From JAIKWW01 sp052169645 (GTDB taxonomy: Bacteria; Bacillota; Clostridia; Peptostreptococcales; Anaerovoracaceae), in the NCBI GenBank assembly GCA_052169645.1, contig JBQNCA010000027.1:1-21978 (forward strand): a DNA stretch of 21,978 bases, in the 5' to 3' direction. The notes beneath the pieces are model-generated. The model did not search any database, was not told the DNA's origin, and saw only the letters and a list, made by a program, of their open reading frames with translations. Made by a program: the position numbers and the translations under genes. The first letter of the stretch is position 1. The number at the start of each line of letters is the position of its first letter. Shown here in pieces: positions 15,708 through 21,978 of this stretch.

Positions 15708-17225
15708 ATGAAAATTTTCAGATATATGATGAGGGACGATTCTGCTTGTTTCGGTGACGGCAGAGTTGATTCGGAGACGAGGGCGAGCAGTATTTTAAAG
15801 CTGTCGGTTGTGAGGGTGCTTGCTGCGGTGACGCTGACGGCGCTGTTGACAGTGTCGGGATTATGCATGGCGGACAGCAGCGCCGCCGGCAGGTCAGGCG
15901 ACTTTATCAAGGTCGGACTGAGGTACGGTACTGCGGACAGGGCTGCGACCGTCGAGTCGCCTGACGGTTTCGCCTTGTATGATGTGAGGGGCGAAACCGT
16001 CACCGCAGGTAAGAATTTAAACAACTATAAAAAATTAAATCTGGTGCTTTCATCAGGAAAAGTTATACTGCAAGATACAAACGGACAATATATATCCGAC
16101 ATAAAAACTGACGGCTCCCAAATTATAGCATCCGCTTCCTATATTTCCGACAACGGATATTTCGCTTTTGAAGGGAAAAAATATAGAGGCGGTATAATGC
16201 CGTATATTAATGCTTCAGGTCAAATGAATATAATAGATTTGATAGATATAGAAGATTATGTAAAAGGCGTCGTCAGTGCGGAAATCGGATTTAAGACGCA
16301 TATGGAAGCACTTAAGGCTCAGGCTGTGACAACTCGAAGCTTTGCAGGCGCAAAAGGCGGTACTCATGCTTCTCAGGGCTTTGATGTGTGCAGCACGACA
16401 CATTGTCAGGTTTATTCCGGAGTAAGCGCAGAATACGATACTACAAATGCTGCCGTAGATGCAACTGCAGGGCAAATGATTTATTACGACGGAAAACCTG
16501 TAACTGCATTTTATTTTGCAAACAGCGGAGGGTATACGGAAAATAGTGAAGATGTTTGGGTTTCGCCTTTAGGTTATCTGCGAAGCATCAAGGATGAATT
16601 TTCACCCGAATATAATTGGGAAGTTCGATTGACCGGAGCACAGCTCACATCGGCGCTTGCTTCAAAAGGAATAGGAAAGGTTACAGGAGTAAGTATTGAC
16701 AGCAGAAATCCGTCAGGCTATGTTTCATCCTTGACAGTATCGGGAACTAACGGCTCTGTTACGGTTACAAAGGATCCGATACGATCTGTATTCAAATCGG
16801 CGGCATCTTTGAAATCCAGAATGTTTAATATTTCTACTGTAGGCGGTCAGGTAATCGGAAATAACAATAATGCAGTTACAGCTTCCGAATATTATTATGC
16901 ATATAATGATTCAGGAGTATCAAAGTTAGATAACAGTGTAAATGTGATTTCAAATTATGAAAGCACCAGAATTTCTTTGAACGGCATGAGCATTCTCGGC
17001 AGCGAAGGAATTAAAAAAGCTGTTTCGGGCGGAGCAGCTGCAGCGCCTATATCAGGAGGTACAACCGTAAAGCTTAACGGAGACAACGATGTCCTGATAA
17101 TATCAGGCAAAGGCTACGGTCACGGCGTGGGAATGTCTCAGCAGGGTGCACAGGTTATGGGACAGCAAGGTTACTCCTACATTGATATTTTAAAATATTA
17201 TTATACGGGAATTGATGTCAGATAG
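15708..17225 (+). CDS. spoIID: SpoIID/LytB-family protein (peptidoglycan-acting, sporulation-type)
   Basis: SpoIID is a membrane-anchored lytic transglycosylase that trims glycan strands during engulfment; relatives such as LytB modify amidases. The protein has 505 aa, longer than classic SpoIID (about 340). One hydrophobic segment (about 31-56) acts as signal or anchor. The family core has DYVKGVVSAEIG (catalytic-type E192), EALKAQAVTTRSFA, DVCSTTHCQVY (conserved C228, H232, C233) and SGGYTENSEDVW, with GYGHGVGMSQQGA and YYYTGI at the end. A low-complexity insert (about 390-455) precedes the last block. ATG 15708 is ten bases after AAGGAG. The first 100 codons are unusually GC-rich (about 60 percent by hand count) and carry the 71-base repeat; composition drops sharply near 16012. 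A specific role in sporulation is inferred from the family only. Confidence 0.85.
   Translation: MKIFRYMMRDDSACFGDGRVDSETRASSILKLSVVRVLAAVTLTALLTVSGLCMADSSAAGRSGDFIKVGLRYGTADRAATVESPDGFALYDVRGETVTAGKNLNNYKKLNLVLSSGKVILQDTNGQYISDIKTDGSQIIASASYISDNGYFAFEGKKYRGGIMPYINASGQMNIIDLIDIEDYVKGVVSAEIGFKTHMEALKAQAVTTRSFAGAKGGTHASQGFDVCSTTHCQVYSGVSAEYDTTNAAVDATAGQMIYYDGKPVTAFYFANSGGYTENSEDVWVSPLGYLRSIKDEFSPEYNWEVRLTGAQLTSALASKGIGKVTGVSIDSRNPSGYVSSLTVSGTNGSVTVTKDPIRSVFKSAASLKSRMFNISTVGGQVIGNNNNAVTASEYYYAYNDSGVSKLDNSVNVISNYESTRISLNGMSILGSEGIKKAVSGGAAAAPISGGTTVKLNGDNDVLIISGKGYGHGVGMSQQGAQVMGQQGYSYIDILKYYYTGIDVR
15764..15834 (+). repeat. 71-base direct repeat, downstream copy inside spoIID-like gene
   Basis: Second copy of the repeat at 15524-15594, encoding residues 19-42 of the SpoIID-like protein, including the start of its signal/anchor segment (SILKLSVVRVLAAV). 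The phase relative to the reading frame is the same in both copies. Confidence 0.95.
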
Positions 17226-17269
17226 CTATCATAAAGGTATCTTATCCATTATTAGGATAAACTATAGCT
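17221..17269 (+). other. Hairpin cluster at the end of the spoIID-like gene
   Basis: GATAGCTATC (17221-17230) is a perfect palindrome overlapping the TAG stop. TTATCC (17242-17247) pairs with GGATAA (17255-17260), and AGCTAT (17224-17229) can pair with ATAGCT (17264-17269) around it. There is no T run after it, so it may act as an mRNA end stabiliser or a weak terminator. Confidence 0.35.
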
Positions 17270-17344
17270 GTGATAATAGATGTTAGGATGTATTTCATAA
17301 AGCTTGTTGTTTATTATTTAAATTAATTGTGAAAGGAAAATTGT

Positions 17345-18385
17345 TTGTTACTCAGTGATTTTGATTACGAACTTCCGGGAGAGTTGATAGCTCAATACCC
17401 GAATCAGAAGCGTGATGAGGCGAGGCTGCTTATAGTCGACAGAGCTACGGGACAGATAAGTCATAGAAAATTTTTTGATATTACGGATTATCTCAAGCCG
17501 GGAGACTGCCTTGTCATGAATGATTCAAAGGTAATACCAGCAAGACTTCACGGAAGAAAAAAAGAAACCGGTGCAAAGGTGGAAGTTCTTCTTATAAAGC
17601 GTAAGAATAACAATATATGGGAAGCTATGGTAAAACCGGGAAAAAAGCTTAAACCCGGTGCAACAATAATATTCAGTGATGAGCCTGATAAACTGTTTGA
17701 AGCTGATGTACTTGATTACAGTGAGGACGGTACACGTTTGTTACAGTTCAGATGCGACGGCGTATTTCATGACAGGCTGGAAGAGCTGGGTAATATTCCT
17801 TTGCCGCCTTATATATACAGGGAGGCGGAAGCACTTGATAAAGAAATGTATCAGACGGTATATTGTCGAGAGGAAGGCTCCGTGGCATCGCCTACAGCAG
17901 GACTCCATTTTACGGAGGATCTGCTTGAAAGGGTTAAAGCGGCAGGAGTAAATACGGTATATCTTACGTTGCATGTAGGCATAGGTACATTCAGACCGGT
18001 TAAAACGGAATTGGTGGAAGAACATCACATGCATTTTGAAGAATATCATATTTCTCAAGAAGCTGCTGATTTGATAAACAGAACCAAGGCGAAAGGAGGG
18101 CGTGTTATTTCTGTAGGGACCACATCTACAAGAACGATGGAAAGTGCTGTAAATGACGAGGGAATTTTGATAGCTGGGAGCGGAAGTACAGATATATTTA
18201 TCTATCCGGGATATGAATTTAAAATTGTTGATTCGTTGATAACAAATTTTCATCTGCCCAAATCGACCTTGTTAATGCTTATCTCAGCTTTATATGACAG
18301 AGAAAAAATTTTGGATGTATATAGAGAAGCGGTAAATATGAAATATCACTTTTTCTCTTATGGAGATGCTATGCTCATAATTTAA
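17345..18385 (+). CDS. queA: S-adenosylmethionine:tRNA ribosyltransferase-isomerase (QueA)
   Basis: Transfers the ribosyl part of SAM onto preQ1 in tRNA to form epoxyqueuosine, the step after Tgt. The 346-aa protein spans the full family. Conserved blocks are FDYELPGELIAQYP at the N-terminus, MNDSKVIPARLHGRK, GNIPLPPYI, SVASPTAGLHFTEDLL, HVGIGTFRPV, SVGTTSTRTMES and TNFHLPKSTLLMLISAL. The start is a TTG at 17345, seven bases after AAGGA (17333-17337); no in-frame ATG lies near the conserved N-terminus. tgt follows on the same strand, so substrate formation and use are paired. The last queuosine step (QueG or QueH) and preQ1 synthesis genes are not in the window. Confidence 0.96.
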   Translation: MLLSDFDYELPGELIAQYPNQKRDEARLLIVDRATGQISHRKFFDITDYLKPGDCLVMNDSKVIPARLHGRKKETGAKVEVLLIKRKNNNIWEAMVKPGKKLKPGATIIFSDEPDKLFEADVLDYSEDGTRLLQFRCDGVFHDRLEELGNIPLPPYIYREAEALDKEMYQTVYCREEGSVASPTAGLHFTEDLLERVKAAGVNTVYLTLHVGIGTFRPVKTELVEEHHMHFEEYHISQEAADLINRTKAKGGRVISVGTTSTRTMESAVNDEGILIAGSGSTDIFIYPGYEFKIVDSLITNFHLPKSTLLMLISALYDREKILDVYREAVNMKYHFFSYGDAMLII

Positions 18386-18450
18386 ATGAGATTAATAAGA
18401 ATAATACAATATTGATAATTGATTTTCGAGAAAAATATTACGGTAAATAT

Positions 18451-19581
18451 ATGAATGCGGTAACATATGAATTTATAAAGAAAGATAAACATACAAATGC
18501 AAGGCGAGGCAGGATACACACTCCTCACGGCAGCATAGAAACTCCGGTATTTATGCCTGTGGGAACAGCAGCTACAGTCAAGGCTATGCGTCCCGAAGAA
18601 GTTAAAGCCATGGGAGCTGAAATCATCCTTTCAAATACATATCACCTGTATTTGAGACCCGGTCATGAAATAGTTAAAGAAGCCGGAGGACTTCACAAAT
18701 TTATGAACTGGGACAGAGCAATATTGACTGACAGCGGAGGTTTTCAGGTATTCAGTCTCGGGGCTTTGAGAAAGATTACAGAAGAAGGGGTGAAATTCAA
18801 TTCTCATATTGATGGCTCTACACATATGCTTACACCTGAACGTTCAATAGAGATACAAAATGCGCTCGGAGCGGATATTATAATGGCATTTGATGAATGC
18901 GTTCCATATCCTGCCGACCGTTCGTATGTGAAAGATTCTCTGGAGAGGACGACAAGATGGCTGAAACGCTGTAAGGATTTTCACAAGAATGTGGAAAGGC
19001 AATCTTTGTTCGGCATCATGCAGGGCGGCATGTACAAGGATTTGCGCAGACTCAGTGCGGCGCAGATAGTTGAACTGGATTTGCCGGGTTATGCCATAGG
19101 CGGATTGAGTGTTGGTGAACCAGGAAAAATTATGTATGAGATTTTGGATGATGCCGTTGATCTGCTTCCGGAGGATAAGCCTCGTTATGTTATGGGCGTG
19201 GGGACTCCCGATCATCTGTTTGAAGGGGTGCAGCGAGGTGTTGATATGTTCGATTGTGTTTTACCTACAAGGTTGGCACGAAACGGAGCTGCTCTTACAT
19301 CTACAGGGCGAATTTCTATTAAAAACAGTAAATTTGAAAGGGATTTTACACCTTTGGATCATGAATGTGATTGTTATACTTGCAGAAACTATTCTCGTGC
19401 ATATCTGAGACATTTATATAAATCAAATGAAATTTTATCATCAATACTCCTTTCAGAGCATAATTTGCATTTTCTTATAAATACTATGGGCAAAATTCGC
19501 AAGTCTATAGAAGAAGACAGATTTCTTGAATATAAAAAGGAATTTTATTCAAAGTATGAGGATTACAGCAAAATGCTTTGA
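18451..19581 (+). CDS. tgt: Queuine/preQ1 tRNA-ribosyltransferase (Tgt)
   Basis: Exchanges guanine-34 in GUN-anticodon tRNAs (Tyr, His, Asn, Asp) for preQ1. The 376-aa protein contains TPHGSIETPVFMPVGT, the base-binding D94 in LTDSGGFQVFSL, GIMQGG, the nucleophile D268 in FDCVLPTR and the zinc site CDCYTC (C306, C308, C311) with H337. Start: ATG 18451 gives MNAVTYEFIK, which lines up with the usual family opening. An in-frame TTG at 18412 would add 13 residues. Neither has a clear ribosome binding site, so translation may depend on readthrough of ribosomes from queA, 65 bases upstream. The last codons and stop form the left arm of a terminator hairpin. Confidence 0.96.
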   Translation: MNAVTYEFIKKDKHTNARRGRIHTPHGSIETPVFMPVGTAATVKAMRPEEVKAMGAEIILSNTYHLYLRPGHEIVKEAGGLHKFMNWDRAILTDSGGFQVFSLGALRKITEEGVKFNSHIDGSTHMLTPERSIEIQNALGADIIMAFDECVPYPADRSYVKDSLERTTRWLKRCKDFHKNVERQSLFGIMQGGMYKDLRRLSAAQIVELDLPGYAIGGLSVGEPGKIMYEILDDAVDLLPEDKPRYVMGVGTPDHLFEGVQRGVDMFDCVLPTRLARNGAALTSTGRISIKNSKFERDFTPLDHECDCYTCRNYSRAYLRHLYKSNEILSSILLSEHNLHFLINTMGKIRKSIEEDRFLEYKKEFYSKYEDYSKML

Positions 19582-19600
19582 GATATTTCAAAGCATTTTG
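19569..19600 (+). terminator. Intrinsic terminator overlapping the tgt stop codon
   Basis: A perfect 13-base inverted repeat (19569-19581 with 19588-19600, ends CAAAATGC/GCATTTTG) with a six-base loop. The left arm includes the final tgt codons and the TGA at 19579-19581. The right arm itself ends in TTTTG and continues TCTG, so the T tract is short. The A-rich left arm suggests it could also work from the other side. Confidence 0.75.
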
Positions 19601-19663
19601 TCTGAAACATGACGAAACTGCAGCGATAATGCAGCGAAGTCGCGATAAATTTTCGAAACTATC

Positions 19664-19692
19664 TTGTCCAAAGCAAAACTCAAAAATATAAT
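19664..19692 (+). promoter_or_regulatory. Sigma-70-type promoter for metA-rlmD
   Basis: TTGTCC (19664-19669; four of six) and a perfect TATAAT (19687-19692) are 17 bases apart. The start point would be near 19699, giving a leader of only about 20 bases with AAGGAG (19705-19710) before the metA ATG. Such a short leader leaves no room for a SAM riboswitch or T-box. A small hairpin (CTGCA 19618 with TGCAG 19630) lies upstream of the promoter. Confidence 0.6.
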
Positions 19693-19717
19693 TTTATGAA
19701 AAATAAGGAGAAAATAT

Positions 19718-20641
19718 ATGCCTATATTGGTACAGAAGGGATTGCCGGCGTCAGATATACTTAGAAAAGAAAGTATTTTCGTAATGACTCACGAGCGTGC
19801 ATCCATTCAGGATATAAGACCTCTCAAAATCGGTATTGTAAACCTTATGCCTACACTTGAGATAACGGAGACACAATTAATAAGAATGCTTGCAAATACC
19901 CCTTTACAGGTTGAACTTTATCTCTTGAGAATGGATTCAAAATGGCTTCAAAAAAAAGATTTACCTCATTTGGAAATGTTCTATAAAACCTATGATGAGA
20001 TAAAACGTGAGAGATTTGACGGATTGATTATAACAGGTGCTCCCGTTGAAATGCTTGCATACGAAGAAGTGGACTATTGGAAGGAACTCACTGAAATTAT
20101 GGAGTATACGAAGAAGAATGTTTTCAGTACACTTCATATATGCTGGGGAGCATTGGCAGGATATTATTATCATTATGGAATTGACAAGGTTATGCAGGAT
20201 GAAAAAATGTTCGGAGTATTTCCTCACAGGGTTGCAGAAGAATGTAATCTTACCAGAGGCTTCGACGATGTTTTCTATGTACCTCATTCACGTTATGCAT
20301 CTATTCCTAAAGAGGAAATTGAAAAGACTAAAGATTTGAGGATAATTGCTGAGTCCGAACAGGCAGGTGTACATATTTCAGCTACAGATAACAAGCGTTG
20401 GATTTTTATGCTCGGACACGGGGAATACGACAGAGATACATTGCGCTTTGAATATGAAAGAGATTTGGCAAAAGGAAAGAATATAAAGGTTCCTGAAAAC
20501 TACTTTGTAGACGATGATCCTTCAAAGGAAATAAAGGTAAATTGGAAGGCGCACTCAAATCTATTTTTTGAAAACTGGTTAAATTTTGTTTATCAGGAAA
20601 CACCTTATAATCTGGAAGATTTGGATACGCTTAAATGGTAG
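19718..20641 (+). CDS. metA: Homoserine O-acyltransferase MetA, acetyl-CoA type predicted
   Basis: Activates homoserine by O-acylation, the first committed step of methionine synthesis. The 307-aa protein matches MetA along its length: RPLKIGIVNLMPT, TGAPVE, the nucleophile C142 in HICWGALAG, RGFDDVFYVPHSRY, the catalytic pair H234 and E236 in GHGEYD, and the C-terminal NLFFENWLNFVYQETPY. Residue 111 is Glu (GAPVE). In characterised MetA enzymes Glu111 goes with acetyl-CoA and Gly111 with succinyl-CoA, so this is predicted to be homoserine O-acetyltransferase despite the common succinyl annotation. ATG 19718 is seven bases after AAGGAG. The stop TAG (20639-20641) overlaps the ribosome binding site of the next gene. 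Other methionine genes are not nearby. Confidence 0.96.
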   Translation: MPILVQKGLPASDILRKESIFVMTHERASIQDIRPLKIGIVNLMPTLEITETQLIRMLANTPLQVELYLLRMDSKWLQKKDLPHLEMFYKTYDEIKRERFDGLIITGAPVEMLAYEEVDYWKELTEIMEYTKKNVFSTLHICWGALAGYYYHYGIDKVMQDEKMFGVFPHRVAEECNLTRGFDDVFYVPHSRYASIPKEEIEKTKDLRIIAESEQAGVHISATDNKRWIFMLGHGEYDRDTLRFEYERDLAKGKNIKVPENYFVDDDPSKEIKVNWKAHSNLFFENWLNFVYQETPYNLEDLDTLKW

Positions 20642-20649
20642 GAGGCACT

Positions 20650-21843
20650 ATGACAGGTTCGGAAAATGTTCTTGAACTATGTCCACATATGGACGTATGT
20701 GGAGGATGTATATATCAGGGAATTCCTTATGAGAAGCAGATTGCCGAAAAAAATGCCGAGGTTGAAAAACTGTTTAAAGATAAGAAACTGAGACCTAAGG
20801 AAGTTTTGGATTTTGAAGGGAGTCCTTCGATTACGGGATACAGAAATAAGATGGAATACACCTTCGGCAATCTGGAAAAAGGCGGAGAAATGCAGCTGGG
20901 AATGCATAAGAGAGGTAACTACCTGTCGGTGGTTACTGTCGATAAATGTATGCTTGTTGATCCTGATTTCAATATAATTCTAAGAGCGGTGTTGGAATTT
21001 TGCAGAAGCAAAGAATACACTTTTTATCATAAGAAATCACATTTGGGATTGATGAGAAATTTAGTTTTAAGGAAAGGTCAGCGCACAGGCGAGCTTTTGG
21101 TAAACATAGTGACTACTTCAGGTGATAAGCTGATTTCGGGAGGCTTTGATGAAGAGGGTTTCAAGGATATGCTGCTTGAGTTGGATTTGAATAATACAAT
21201 TATAGGCATTCTTCACACTGTAAATGACAATATCTCAGATACCGTAAAAAATGAGCAGATGCATGTAATATACGGAAGAGATTATTATATGGAAAAGATA
21301 ATGGGGCTCGATTTTAAGGTGAGCGCATTTTCTTTTTTTCAAACCAATGTTGAAGCAGTGGAGCGTCTGTACCGTGAGGCGCTGAATATGCTTGAAGATG
21401 TGAGAGGAAAAACCGTGTTCGATCTTTACTGCGGTACGGGTACGATTACTCAGGCTATGGCGGTCGGGGCAAAAGCGGCAGTCGGTGTGGAGATCGTGGA
21501 AGATGCGGTGGAAGCGGCACGTAAAAATGCAGAGCTCAATAATCTGGATAACTGCAAATTTATTGCTGGTGATGTACTGAAGGTATTGGATTCCATAACG
21601 GAGCGACCGGATGTAATTATAGTTGATCCTCCTCGAGCCGGTATAAATTATAAAATACTTCCCAAACTGTTGAAATATGGAGTTGATGAAATCCTGTATA
21701 TATCATGTAATCCGAAAACGATGGTAGACAATTTGGCATTCATGCAGGAAAACGGATATATAATAAGTAAAATGAAGGCTTATGACAATTTCGCTTTTAC
21801 AAAGCATGTGGAGTGCATAGCGTTGATACAAAGAGTGAAATAG
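20650..21843 (+). CDS. rlmD: 23S rRNA (uracil-C5)-methyltransferase, RlmD/TrmA family
   Basis: SAM-dependent enzyme that methylates carbon 5 of a uracil in 23S rRNA. The 397-aa protein has an N-terminal iron-sulfur site (C11, C17 and C20 in CPHMDVCGGC, with C100 in DKCMLVD), then FQTNVEAVERLY, SAM motif FDLYCGTGTI, VDPPRAGI and the catalytic C353 in YISCNPKTM, ending KHVECIALIQ. It lacks the TRAM domain found before the cluster in many relatives, which makes it somewhat short. Start: ATG 20650 follows AGGAGG (20640-20645). An in-frame ATG at 20635 overlaps metA but has no ribosome binding site. The exact target base (U747, U1939 or both, as in Bacillus RlmCD) cannot be read from the sequence. 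It is probably translated from the metA mRNA. Confidence 0.9.
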   Translation: MTGSENVLELCPHMDVCGGCIYQGIPYEKQIAEKNAEVEKLFKDKKLRPKEVLDFEGSPSITGYRNKMEYTFGNLEKGGEMQLGMHKRGNYLSVVTVDKCMLVDPDFNIILRAVLEFCRSKEYTFYHKKSHLGLMRNLVLRKGQRTGELLVNIVTTSGDKLISGGFDEEGFKDMLLELDLNNTIIGILHTVNDNISDTVKNEQMHVIYGRDYYMEKIMGLDFKVSAFSFFQTNVEAVERLYREALNMLEDVRGKTVFDLYCGTGTITQAMAVGAKAAVGVEIVEDAVEAARKNAELNNLDNCKFIAGDVLKVLDSITERPDVIIVDPPRAGINYKILPKLLKYGVDEILYISCNPKTMVDNLAFMQENGYIISKMKAYDNFAFTKHVECIALIQRVK

Positions 21844-21851
21844 TAAAAATC

Positions 21852-21870
21852 CTGCATTTTAAGCAGTTTT
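21852..21870 (+). terminator. Weak terminator candidate after the rRNA methyltransferase gene
   Basis: CTGC (21852-21855) pairs with GCAG (21863-21866) around an ATTTTAA loop, followed by TTTT (21867-21870). The stem is only four pairs, so this may be chance. No further gene is seen in the remaining 108 bases. Confidence 0.3.
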
Positions 21871-21978
21871 ACAAGCATTATTTCTTTAATGAAGATGGCG
21901 ATGGAGGACGAAAAAAAGTCCTGAAAAATTATATAGATGTGAATGTTTGTATTGATATGGTGTGTGGAGATACAAAGA

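Noticed and set aside
15323..16024. Long (233-codon) minus-strand open frame with an internal repeat
   Set aside because: It is the antisense of the ruvB end, the duplicated block and the spoIID start; its repeat is just the 71-base repeat read backwards.
19582..19717. SAM riboswitch or T-box before metA
   Set aside because: No S-box, SAM-II or T-box core was recognisable, and the likely promoter leaves only about a 20-base leader.

Overview
The window reads as a chromosomal segment of a low-to-moderate GC, Gram-positive-type anaerobe. Clostridia (Bacillota) is the best fit. The support is two secreted SLH-domain surface proteins, purine-rich GGAGG-type ribosome binding sites, a SpoIID-family gene inside a ruv/queuosine cluster, an Asp23-family gene beside recG, and a MetA with the acetyl-CoA-type Glu111. 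A family such as the Eubacterium/Mogibacterium relatives is only a guess. No CRISPR array, tRNA, rRNA, prophage or intact insertion sequence is visible.

Layout. (1) 1-8005: two large secreted surface proteins, each with an N-terminal signal peptide and three C-terminal SLH domains. The first carries nine full GAGIGGG-type glycine-rich repeats followed by bacterial Ig/MBG-like modules. The 338 bases between them hold no intact gene but possibly a decayed gene remnant. A strong two-way terminator (8023-8057) separates this block from panC. (2) 8074-8943: panC on the minus strand, the only convincing reverse-strand gene, diverging from miaB across about 185 bases packed with overlapping promoters and a possibly structured leader. 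(3) 9129-12879: miaB, an Asp23/Gls24-family gene and recG, joined by ATGA and TGATG overlaps and closed by a hairpin terminator. (4) 13139-15500: ruvC, ruvA and ruvB, the Holliday-junction set, logically linked to the RecG helicase just upstream. (5) 15501-17225: a short spacer and a SpoIID/LytB-family gene. (6) 17345-19581: queA and tgt for queuosine tRNA modification, ended by a hairpin that overlaps the tgt stop codon. (7) 19718-21843: metA (homoserine O-acyltransferase, acetyl type predicted) overlapping an RlmD/TrmA-family 23S rRNA uracil methyltransferase, with a good promoter in front of metA.

Most of the window is ordinary housekeeping: recombination repair, tRNA and rRNA modification, methionine and pantothenate synthesis. 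The least ordinary spot is 15501-16012. A 71-base stretch of the 5' coding region of the spoIID-like gene is present twice, exactly 240 bases apart. The upstream copy lies in frame directly behind the ruvB stop codon, and the whole patch is far richer in GC (about 60 percent by hand count) than what follows it. Other points of interest are the repeat-built surface protein, the interlocked panC/miaB promoters, the C-terminal basic tail on RuvC, and an odd GC-rich segment between recG and ruvC. I see no clear case for an entirely new system.
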